In this document: piece after piece, positions 1-7,600 of the stretch
Numbering within the stretch: position 1 is the stretch's first letter
How the letters are laid out: each line of letters opens with the position of its first letter
Origin: DATJGF01 sp035495315
Lineage (GTDB): Bacteria; Verrucomicrobiota; Verrucomicrobiia; Limisphaerales; UBA8199
Direction: 5' to 3'
NCBI GenBank assembly: GCA_035495315.1
Contig: DATJGF010000195.1
Location: 1 to 26,062 of the forward strand
DNA: 26,062 bases
Translations under genes and position numbers: made by a program
Notes under the pieces: generated by a model
What the model saw: only the letters and a program-made list of their open reading frames with translations
The model's database searches: none
Told to the model about the DNA's origin: nothing

Positions 1-627
1 ACCGAGGCGTTGGAAAGAGCGGTCGCCAAGTCCTTCCTGAAAGGGGTCAGCCCGCTGGAGCAAGCAGGCAAATTGGGAGCATTCTTGTTGCAGTTATCCC
101 CCGCGTTTAGCCCGCGCCATAACGCCTTGCAAGAATTGGACACGCTGATCGAATGTTTCGCGGGTTACACCCTCGCAATCGAACTTCGCAATCGCGGCTG
201 GGTGGAAGACACCCGTCTGGCCCAAACGCGCAAGTTCTTCGTAGATCGAAAGCTTGTCTTCGTAATGGTGGATGCTCCTGAGGGTGCGCACTTCACGATT
301 CTGCCCAATATCGATCTTGTCACCCATCGGAGGCTGGCCTACTTGCGAGCTCATGGGCGCAATGCAGAAGGTTACATTCGCCAGCGCACCGTTGCCGGCC
401 GATTTGATCACGATTATTCCCGCCCCGAGCTGCAGGAGATTGCAGAAAGAGCCGTGAAGGCCGCAGGCAGCGCCAATGAGGTTCACGTTATCTATAACAC
501 CAATAAGGCCGATTATGCGCCGCGCGCCGCGACCAATTTCCAGAATATCCTGCGCAAAAGCTTCCCCGATACTCTTCCCGCAGAAACAAAACGCCTCCAA
601 CCAAGCCGATCTGTTTATGCCCGCTGA
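1..627 (+). CDS. DUF72 (YecE-like) protein, 5' end missing
   Basis: The reading frame is open from base 1, so this is the C-terminal part of a longer gene (DUF72 proteins usually have about 240-300 residues; about 208 codons are visible). Recognisable DUF72 signatures are the AIELRNRGW strand, the VMVDAPEG strand, the YLRAHGR segment (normally the YxRxHG motif) and the terminal VIYNTNKADYAPRAATNF block, which resembles the family's NN/NT-x-GxAxxNA ending. The fold is a TIM-barrel-like domain and its biochemical role is not established. The stop overlaps the start of the uracil-DNA glycosylase gene by 11 bp, so the two are probably co-transcribed and may be translationally coupled. Confidence 0.85.
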   Translation, partial: TEALERAVAKSFLKGVSPLEQAGKLGAFLLQLSPAFSPRHNALQELDTLIECFAGYTLAIELRNRGWVEDTRLAQTRKFFVDRKLVFVMVDAPEGAHFTILPNIDLVTHRRLAYLRAHGRNAEGYIRQRTVAGRFDHDYSRPELQEIAERAVKAAGSANEVHVIYNTNKADYAPRAATNFQNILRKSFPDTLPAETKRLQPSRSVYAR

Positions 628-1258
628 AATAAGAGTCAGACGCGCTCCTGCTCGAGCCAAGCAGCCTCGTCGCCAGGCAGGACCCATTGTTGGAAAGCAG
701 CTGGTTAAGCCACAACTGGACAACCTCGCTGCCCGAATCCGCATCTGTACTGAATGCCCTTTACACCGATCGCGAACACGCGCCGTCCCTGGGGAGGGTA
801 AAGGAACAGCTCAAGTCATGATCATTGGAGAAGCTCCGGGTCGCCAGGAGGACCTCACCGGGCGGCCATTCGCTGGCAACGCCGGCAGGTATCTGGATCA
901 TATTCTGGCCGGCACCGACTTTACTCGCGACGATTTCTTCATCACGAATATCGTCAAATGTCGGCCCCCGGCTAATCGCCCTCCAAAGGGAACCGAAATC
1001 GACACCTGCACGACGTTCTACTTGTTCAAACAAATCGCGCTGCTCAATCCCAAATTGATTCTGCTGCTGGGCGCTGTGGCTGTGAAACGGATGCTCGGCT
1101 TAAAGAGTGTTGAGGAAGCGCGCGGGCGGGTGATTGAGCAGGATGGACGGAAGTATCTTGCCAGTTATCATCCGGCGGTACGGTTTTACCGTGAGGATTT
1201 GGCCCAAAAAATTAAAGAGGATTTCGCTCGACTCAAAACCGAGCTTCAGAAGTTGTAG
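617..1258 (+). CDS. Family-4 uracil-DNA glycosylase (Fe-S type)
   Basis: The predicted 213-residue protein would excise uracil from DNA at the first step of base-excision repair. Four cysteines in the family-4 pattern are visible: the CTEC pair (C44, C47), C115 in NIVKCRPP and C131 in EIDTC, which should ligate a 4Fe-4S cluster. The uracil-pocket motif GEAPGRQED (residues 71-79) and the late SYHPA motif (H185) are intact. The ATG at 617 is preferred because the family's core begins shortly after it and because it gives an 11-bp overlap with the DUF72 gene; the frame itself is open further upstream. The N-terminal 35 residues are basic and poorly conserved-looking. Function is clear from motifs; the exact start is less certain. 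Confidence 0.92.
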   Translation: MPAEIRVRRAPARAKQPRRQAGPIVGKQLVKPQLDNLAARIRICTECPLHRSRTRAVPGEGKGTAQVMIIGEAPGRQEDLTGRPFAGNAGRYLDHILAGTDFTRDDFFITNIVKCRPPANRPPKGTEIDTCTTFYLFKQIALLNPKLILLLGAVAVKRMLGLKSVEEARGRVIEQDGRKYLASYHPAVRFYREDLAQKIKEDFARLKTELQKL

Positions 1259-1407
1259 CTTTTATCGGTCAAAGAGGTTGCCGTTGCCCGGCGAACCGGG
1301 CAACGGCTGTCCCCTAACCTTGGCGGATTCGTAAATTGACCGACGCCTGGCATCTGAGCGGGCCCGCGGTATTGCCACTGAAGGCTAGCACCCCGGTCCG
1401 TTTTCGG

Positions 1408-1437
1408 TTGAGGCAATATTTCATTCTTCTATATATA
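1408..1437 (+). promoter_or_regulatory. Possible promoter upstream of the ECF sigma gene
   Basis: A TTGAGG hexamer (1408-1413) lies 18 bp before TATATA (1432-1437), with an overlapping TATAAC at 1434-1439, in a strikingly AT-rich stretch after a GC-rich gene end. It would give a leader of about 100 nt for the sigma factor gene. The match to sigma-70 consensus is moderate, and a second AT-rich block (cgtatatatctatag, 1525-1539) just before the start codon could serve instead. Confidence 0.35.
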
Positions 1438-1458
1438 ACTACGTAAGAAGTGGCCGTG

Positions 1459-1507
1459 ATCTTTCAAAAATCTTTCAAAAAGTGGCTTTTTTTCATTTTG
1501 TTGAAAG
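1459..1507 (+). repeat. 11-bp tandem repeat plus inverted half-site upstream of the sigma gene
   Basis: ATCTTTCAAAA occurs twice head to tail (1459-1469 and 1470-1480). The 7-mer CTTTCAA within each copy recurs in inverted form as TTGAAAG at 1501-1507. This lies between the possible promoter and the sigma-factor start codon. Direct plus inverted half-sites are a common operator layout, and the 7-mers could also pair in the leader RNA. No known regulator site is recognised. The 290-bp gap 1259-1548 holds nothing else that is clear. Confidence 0.5.
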
Positions 1508-1548
1508 AAAACCCGAAAGTGCTTCGTATATATCTATAGAGAGTACTA

Positions 1549-2202
1549 TTGAAAACGGTGAAGCTAAGCGACAGTGACCGGTTTATCCCTACACGGCGAT
1601 CCTTGCTTAGCCGCCTAAAAGATTGGAATGATCAGGAGAGTTGGCGCGAGTTTTTTGAGACTTATTGGAGCCTGATTTATAAGGCCGCTATTGGGGCCGG
1701 GTTGACGCCGGTAGAGGCCCAGGATGTCGTGCAGGAAACCGTCATTTCGGTTTGCAAGAGTCTGCCGGGTTTTGCCTATAACGAAACTAAAGGCGGCTTC
1801 AAGGGGTGGCTGATGCGTTTGACCACATGGCGCATCCTGGATCAATTCCGTCGCAGAACTCCCGACGCTCGCGCGTTGGAATACAAGCTGGACGATAGTA
1901 ACGTCGAGGGAGTGCCCGTCGAACAAATGGCGCAGTTGACCGGGCAGCCATTCGAGACCCTCTGGGACCAGGAATGGGAGTTCAATATGATGGAAGCGGC
2001 AATGCGGCGAGTGAAGAACAAAGTCGATCCCAAACAGCTACAGATTTTTGACCTACTGGTGCGCAAAAACTGGCCGGTCGGTAAAGTCGCCGAGGACCTT
2101 AAGGTCAATGTAGCACGAGTTTATATGGCGAGGCACCGCGTTGGGCGCTTAATTAAGAAAGAAATTGAGCATCTGATGGCAAAACCACTTGGAGGCACCT
2201 AA
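1549..2202 (+). CDS. ECF-type RNA polymerase sigma factor
   Basis: The 217-residue protein has the two ECF sigma domains. Region 2 spans roughly residues 15-105 (RRSLLSRLKDW, then EAQDVVQETVISVCKSLPGF and a WLMRLTTWRILDQFRRR segment for -10 recognition). Region 4 spans roughly residues 145-215, with the helix-turn-helix VGKVAEDLKVNVARVYMARHRVG. The TTG at 1549 is used as start because no in-frame ATG precedes the conserved N-terminus; GTG at 1558 is the alternative and neither has a strong ribosome-binding site. It resembles the ECF factors of Verrucomicrobia and Planctomycetes that sit beside Ser/Thr kinases, and such a kinase follows at 4689. No zinc-finger anti-sigma factor is visible, so control by the kinase is plausible but inferred. 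Confidence 0.92.
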   Translation: MKTVKLSDSDRFIPTRRSLLSRLKDWNDQESWREFFETYWSLIYKAAIGAGLTPVEAQDVVQETVISVCKSLPGFAYNETKGGFKGWLMRLTTWRILDQFRRRTPDARALEYKLDDSNVEGVPVEQMAQLTGQPFETLWDQEWEFNMMEAAMRRVKNKVDPKQLQIFDLLVRKNWPVGKVAEDLKVNVARVYMARHRVGRLIKKEIEHLMAKPLGGT

Positions 2203-2204
2203 AT

Positions 2205-2438
2205 ATGAAGAACACTGCTTGCGGAACTTTGGCGACTTTTTGGTCGGAACGATTGGATGGAGGCGAGTCGCCGAAGCCCAGTGATTTTGACGCCTGGTCG
2301 CGGGCCAGGCAGAAAATACGCCGAGCCATTTTGCGGAGGTTAATTGCTCACCATAAAGGGCGCGAGGAGTGGGACGGTCGGGTTAAACCGCAGAAAGAGG
2401 ATTTTGCCGAGGAGGAGAAATCGGGGCCAACGACCTGA
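2205..2438 (+). CDS. Small unrecognised protein following the sigma gene
   Basis: The 77-codon ORF starts two bases after the sigma-factor stop. A good Shine-Dalgarno sequence (GGAGG at about 2190) lies inside the end of the sigma gene, which argues that it is translated and coupled. The peptide begins MKNTACGTLATFWSERLDGG, has a basic helix-like middle (RARQKIRRAILRRLIAHHKGRE) and an acidic C-terminus, and has no signal peptide or membrane segment. No family is recognised. Size and position would suit a small sigma-factor partner, but that is inference only. Confidence 0.6.
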   Translation: MKNTACGTLATFWSERLDGGESPKPSDFDAWSRARQKIRRAILRRLIAHHKGREEWDGRVKPQKEDFAEEEKSGPTT

Positions 2439-2483
2439 CCGGATACCGGCTGAGGTCATGAACAAACCTAAGCGAGGAAACCT

Positions 2484-2606
2484 ATGGCGAAAAAGAAGGG
2501 AGCGAAAAAGAGGATCAAGCGCAGGCCGAGCCCAAAACCAAAACGCCGCCGCAAGGCTGGGAGGGTTCGTGTTATGGGTGAGCTTCCAACCAATAGCCCG
2601 AAATAG
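2484..2606 (+). CDS. 40-residue Lys/Arg-rich micro-protein
   Basis: The ORF begins MAKKKGAKKRIKRRPSPKPK and ends at TAG 2604-2606. Roughly half of its first 30 residues are Lys or Arg, with a PSPKPKRRR stretch like histone-H1 tails or nucleic-acid-binding peptides. A clear ribosome-binding site (GAGGAAACCT) immediately precedes the ATG, which is better than most starts in this window. It lies 45 bp after the previous small ORF on the same strand and 21 bp before a strong hairpin. An overlapping ORF in another frame (from 2458) is also basic but has a poorer start. Function is unknown; RNA or DNA binding is a guess from charge alone. Confidence 0.5.
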   Translation: MAKKKGAKKRIKRRPSPKPKRRRKAGRVRVMGELPTNSPK

Positions 2607-2626
2607 AACAACGCGTAGGAGAACAT

Positions 2627-2654
2627 GACGGCAGCATCTTCGGATGCTGCCGTC
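2627..2654 (+). promoter_or_regulatory. Perfect 12-bp hairpin closed by a C(UUCG)G tetraloop
   Basis: GACGGCAGCATC (2627-2638), TTCG (2639-2642) and GATGCTGCCGTC (2643-2654) form a fully paired stem with the exceptionally stable cUUCGg loop. No T-run follows, so it is not a canonical intrinsic terminator. It ends 13 bases before the preferred GTG start (2668) of the glycosyltransferase and contains the alternative ATG at 2644. It could be an RNA processing or stability element, a partial terminator, or a structure that controls access to the downstream start. Confidence 0.7.
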
Positions 2655-2667
2655 GCGCGTGCAATCA

Positions 2668-4572
2668 GTGAAACGGTTGATTCTCAAATGTGGCTTGGCG
2701 CCGGGCGATATTGTCATGCTCACCGCGGCGGTCCGTGACCTGCACTATTGGTATCCCGGCAAATTTCAGACCGATGTGCGCACGTCTTGTCCGGAACTCT
2801 GGGAACATAATCCGCACCTCACCGCGCTGTCGGAAAACAGTTCGGGCGTCGAGCAAATCAACTGCTCCTATCCGTTAATCGATGATAGCAACCAACTGCC
2901 TTATCATTGTTTGCATGGTTTTATTGCTTTTCTTAATCAACGGCTTGGACTGGCAATCAAACCAACTGCATTCAAAGGCGACATACATGTTTCGGAGCAG
3001 GAAAAGAATTGGTACTCCCAGGTACACGAATTGACAGGGCTGGATACCCCCTTTTGGATCATTACCGCTGGAGGAAAGTACGATGTGACGGTCAAGTGGT
3101 GGGAAACACGACGCTATCAGCAAGTCGTGGATCATTTTCGCGATAAAATCGTGTTTGTGCAGGTCGGCGAGTACGGCCATTACCATCCCCGTTTGGATGG
3201 AGTCATCGATTTGCGAGGCCGGACCACTTTGCGGGAGCTCGTTCGGCTAATCTATCACGCTCAGGGCGTTCTTTGCCCGGTAACCAGTCTGATGCACCTG
3301 GCCGCGGCTGTGGAAAATCCGGTGAACCGCCCAGGGATCAGGCCCTGCGTGGTTGTGGCCGGAGGGCGGGAACCGGCACATTGGGAAGCTTATCCCAATC
3401 ACCAGTTCTTGCATGTTACCGGTGCGCTGGGTTGTTGCAGTCGCGGCGGCTGTTGGAAGGATCGCGCGTTTCCGCTGCGTGATGGCGATCGGAGAGACCA
3501 GCAGAGCAATCTCTGCACGAATCTGGCCGGCCGGCTACCCCGTTGCATGGATCTCATCACTGCAGATGAAGTCATACGCCGTATCGAGTTCTATTACGAT
3601 GGCGGTATGCTTAAGCCGTTATCACGACGTCAAGCTGCAGCCGCTCGCAAAGCGATCAACAACCGTCGGTTCAATTGGATTGACCGCCAGCCCTTAAACC
3701 TGCATGGCGCTGGCCTGGCCTGCGATCAATTCATTCAGGCTATTGAGGCGTATCCAAAAGGGTTCCAGGGGCGTGGCATTGTCATCTGCGCCGGGGGCGC
3801 CACCTACTTCACCAATGCGTGGGTAAGCATTCACATGTTGAGGCACTTCGGTTGCCAGCTTCCTATCGAACTTTGGCACCTTGGGCCCACGGAGCTTGAT
3901 CGCCGAATGAAAGCGCTGGTGGAACCTCTGGGCGTGCAATGCGTTGACGCTTATCAGAGGCGAAGAGTCATTTCGGCACGCCGACTCAAAGGTTGGTCGC
4001 TCAAGTCCTACGCCATTTTGCGTTCCTCTTTCCGGCAAGTGCTTTTCCTGGATGCCGATAATGTCGCCGTCGTCAATCCGGAGTATTTGTTCGATACAAA
4101 ACAATTTCGCGAGACGGGGGCGATTTTCTGGCCGGATCGGCCTGTGCGCACGACGCGAAAGGCGCGGACTATCTGGTGGAGCAGTGGTTTGCGGCCGCCG
4201 CAGGAACCCGAGTTCGAGAGCGGCCAGGTGGTTTTGGACAAGGAGCGCTGTTGGGGGCCACTTCGCCTGGCGGGTTGGTTCAACGAAAACGCTGATTTTT
4301 ACTATCAGTACCTATACGGGGACAAAGAGACCTTCCATCTTGCGTTTCGGAAATTAAAACAGGGCTACTCATTAATCCAAGAGAGTGTCGTCGATCTTTC
4401 CGGCGCGCTTTGCCAGCACGACTTTAAAGGCCGCCGGGTATTTCAACATCGCAGTGGGGCGAAATGGAATCTTGGTTCGCCAAATCGGCGAATAAGCGAC
4501 TTCTGGTTCGAGAGAGAGTGTCTGGAACACCTTGAAAAACTGCGGAAAGTTTGGGACGGGGTCGTGAAATAG
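2668..4572 (+). CDS. Two-domain glycosyltransferase: GT9-like plus MNN1-like
   Basis: The predicted 634-residue cytoplasmic protein has two parts. Residues 1 to about 300 resemble ADP-heptose-type GT9 transferases: the start MKRLILKCGLAPGDIVMLTA gives the Gly-rich first loop, and TSLMHLAAA is the late donor-site motif. A Cys-rich patch, CCSRGGCW, follows. Residues from about 335 to 610 resemble alpha-mannosyltransferases of the MNN1 type: IVICAGGATYFTNAW, LPIELWHLG, and the metal-binding FLDADN (about residues 459-464). GTG 2668 is preferred over ATG 2644 because MKRLILKCG is the usual family start and 2644 lies inside a hairpin stem. It probably acts on a surface or secreted glycan, and its acceptor is unknown. 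Its position between the sigma factor and the kinase suggests shared control. Confidence 0.8.
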   Translation: MKRLILKCGLAPGDIVMLTAAVRDLHYWYPGKFQTDVRTSCPELWEHNPHLTALSENSSGVEQINCSYPLIDDSNQLPYHCLHGFIAFLNQRLGLAIKPTAFKGDIHVSEQEKNWYSQVHELTGLDTPFWIITAGGKYDVTVKWWETRRYQQVVDHFRDKIVFVQVGEYGHYHPRLDGVIDLRGRTTLRELVRLIYHAQGVLCPVTSLMHLAAAVENPVNRPGIRPCVVVAGGREPAHWEAYPNHQFLHVTGALGCCSRGGCWKDRAFPLRDGDRRDQQSNLCTNLAGRLPRCMDLITADEVIRRIEFYYDGGMLKPLSRRQAAAARKAINNRRFNWIDRQPLNLHGAGLACDQFIQAIEAYPKGFQGRGIVICAGGATYFTNAWVSIHMLRHFGCQLPIELWHLGPTELDRRMKALVEPLGVQCVDAYQRRRVISARRLKGWSLKSYAILRSSFRQVLFLDADNVAVVNPEYLFDTKQFRETGAIFWPDRPVRTTRKARTIWWSSGLRPPQEPEFESGQVVLDKERCWGPLRLAGWFNENADFYYQYLYGDKETFHLAFRKLKQGYSLIQESVVDLSGALCQHDFKGRRVFQHRSGAKWNLGSPNRRISDFWFERECLEHLEKLRKVWDGVVK

Positions 4573-4688
4573 CCAGCAAGTGTGCGCTAGGTGGGAACGG
4601 TCCTTCAGAGTTTTGCGGGTTATTGGCGGTTGATTGCGGCAAAAAATCGATTGCCGGTCTGGGTGCCGGCAGTTTTAATGAGTGCTTC

Positions 4689-7600
4689 ATGGATGTCTGG
4701 CCAGGCGGTGAAGAAGAACAGGCAAGGCCCGGTCGGCCGCCTCGTGACCCCTCTGGCGGTCTCGTGCCGCCGCGCTTGGCAGATCATGACATGCTCCGTT
4801 GCATCGGCCAAGGCAGTTACGGGCAGGTGTGGCTGGCTCGCAACATGATGGGCGTTTATCGCGCCGTCAAAATCGTTTACCGCAAGTCCTTCGACAACCG
4901 CAAACCCTTCGAGCGAGAGCTTGGCGGCATTCGCAAATTCGAACCGATCTCCCGGTTGCATGAAGGGTTCATTGACGTGCTCCACGTCGGAAACAATCAA
5001 GCCGAGCAGTATTTTTTTTATATAATGGAGTTGGCCGATGATGAGCTCGCAGGCCAGGAAATCGATCCCGAAAAATATTCCCCCAAAACGTTAGCCAGCG
5101 AGATTTACCGCCGGGGCAAGGTCTCGTTGCGGGAATGCCTGGATCTTGGCATCGCCATAACCGAAGCCTTAACCGAATTGCATCGGCATGGTCTGGTCCA
5201 TCGCGACATCAAACCCTCAAACATCATTTTTGTTAACGGCCGCGCGAAACTGGGCGACATTGGGCTTGTTGCCGGCCTCAACGAGGCTCATTCCTATGTA
5301 GGTACGGAAGGGTTTATCCCGCCTGAAGGCCCTGGCACTGCGCAGAGCGACCTCTACAGTCTCGGCAAAGTTCTTTACGAGGCCAGCACGGGACGCGATC
5401 GGCAGGATTTCCCGGAGTTGCCCACTCATTGGGGGAACTCTGGCGAATATGGCGGTTTGCTGGAGCTTAACGAAGTCATTCTTCAGGCGTGCAAACCGGA
5501 GCCTAATCGCCGCTACACGTCGGCTGCGGCAATGTATGCCGACCTCTTGATGGTCGCGAACGGAAAATCCGTGCGACGCCTGCGGCTTCTGGAGCAGCGC
5601 ATGGCCAACCTCAAGCGCATCGCCGGCTTGAGCGCATTGATCCTGCTGGCAACCGTTTTGGTTGGCTATCAGGTCTATCGCGGGTGGCGCGATGCGCGCG
5701 ATTCCCGTCAACGTCAGGTCAGCCGCACTGTCAGTCATGGAAATCGGATGGTGGATGCGGGGAACTTGCTTGCCTCTTTGCCGGATTTCGCCGAGGCATT
5801 GCGTTTGGACGAAGGAGATCAAAAACGTGAGCGCACGCATCGATTACGATTCGGCTCAGTTCTCTCGCAATGCCCGAAATTAACCCAGATGTGGTTGTCG
5901 CCGGGATCAGTCAACACGGTGGAGTTTAGTCCCGATGGCCGCCGACTTCTTTTCGCGGTCCTGCATCAGCAGGCCGAAATTCATGATGTGCAGACCGGCG
6001 ATCTGTACTCGCGCGCTTTCGCAGTAAACCGCGGACTTAATACCGCCGCTTTCAGCCCGGATGGGCAATTCATTGTTACTGCGAGTGACGATGGTACAGC
6101 GACGATTTGGGAAGCGGTTCGCCTGGATGTGCGGTTCGTACTGACTCACAGCAATATTGTTGAAACCGCGCAGTTCAGCCCGAACGGGGATCGAGTTGTT
6201 ACGGGATGCAGAGACGGCACCGCTTGCATTTGGAATGCGCGCACTGGGCAATTGGAATTTTGCTGGCAGGCGCACACTAATTCGGTTCTTTTTGCCGCTT
6301 TCAGCCATGAGGGAAGTTTGATTGCTACCGCGAGCATGGATGAAACGGCGCGGGTGTGGCATGCGTCCAATGGTGAACCTGCGGGATCTCCGCTTCGTCA
6401 CCCCGATCGCGTTAATAGCGTCGCGTTTAGCCCGGAGGATAAGCAGTTGGCGACCTGTTGTGGTGATCGGATAGTCCGGGTGTGGAGGATCTCCACTGGA
6501 GAACGGATTCCCCCAGGAATGCGTCACGATGATAGCGTTCAGATGGTTAAATACAGTCCTGATGGTCGTTGGTTGCTTACTTCGGTTCTGGATGGTACTG
6601 CCCATTTATGGCGAGCGGATGATTTTCAACCGGTGGTCCCGCAGTCTCTTATCGGGCATGGCGAACGAGTAATGAGCGCCTGCTTTAGCCCGGACGGCCG
6701 GTTGGTCGTCGTCGGTTGCGCTGATGGTTCGGCGCGTGTGTGGGATTTGGCGGGGGCTCAAGTCACCCCAATTTCAAGGGTGCGCTCCTTTTCTGGCGCG
6801 GCAGGCCGATACGTAACAATCAGCACTAATCGGTTCACGCTTTATGACGCGCTGAGTGAGAACCCGATCTTCTCTTCCACTGTTGTTGATACCTCCATTG
6901 AAAAGGCGATAATATGTGGCTCGGGTAAATTCATTGCCTTCATCAAGCGCCGCCGAACAAATGCAAACTCGGTTTCCCAGTGGGTAGAAGTTTGCAATGC
7001 AGACACCGGCAGACCATTGGGCTCAGGAATTGTCTTCACTAATAGTATCAAAGGAGCGGCCCTCGATCATGATGGCAAATGCGTAGCAGTGTGGCGCCAA
7101 AATCTTGTCCAGGTTTGGGACGCTGCGTCTGGGAGGCCAATTTCCAAGCCTCTGGAACATGAAGAGAGCATCGATCAGGTCCTTTTCAACAAGCAGGGCG
7201 ATCGCCTGGCAGCTGTCTGCGGCACCAACGCGCTTGTGTGGGATATACAAGCGAGCCGACTCTTGTGTTCATTACCGCATCCGAGGCCCGTCGTGCATTG
7301 TGAATTCAGCCCCAACGGTCGCCTGCTGGTGACCTGCTGCTCGGATCCAACCCTAATTCCTTGCTTTGCGCAGGTATGGCAAGTCGAGAGCGGCAAACCG
7401 GTCGGTCCCCAATTGTGGCACCGGGATGGAGTCCTATGGGCTTCATTCAGTCCGGACGGTCAGCACGTAGTAACTTCCGGAGAGGATTTCGTCGCCATCG
7501 TCTGGGACTTTATCCATGGGAGCCAAGCGGGCCAACCGATAAACCACGGAAACCAGGTCAGTACGGCGATCTTCAACTCGGATGGCAAATGGATTGCCAC

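Noticed and set aside
94..744. 216-codon reverse ORF opposite the DUF72 and glycosylase genes
   Set aside because: It runs antisense to two well-supported genes and shows no recognisable domain.
2344..2628. 94-codon basic ORF overlapping the two micro-ORFs
   Set aside because: It overlaps both better-supported small ORFs and lacks a ribosome-binding site; its basic character follows from the same Lys/Arg-rich DNA.
5907..6605. 232-codon reverse ORF inside the WD40 region
   Set aside because: Antisense shadow of repeated WD40 codons; its composition (many Arg, Ser and Pro) is typical of a mirror frame.
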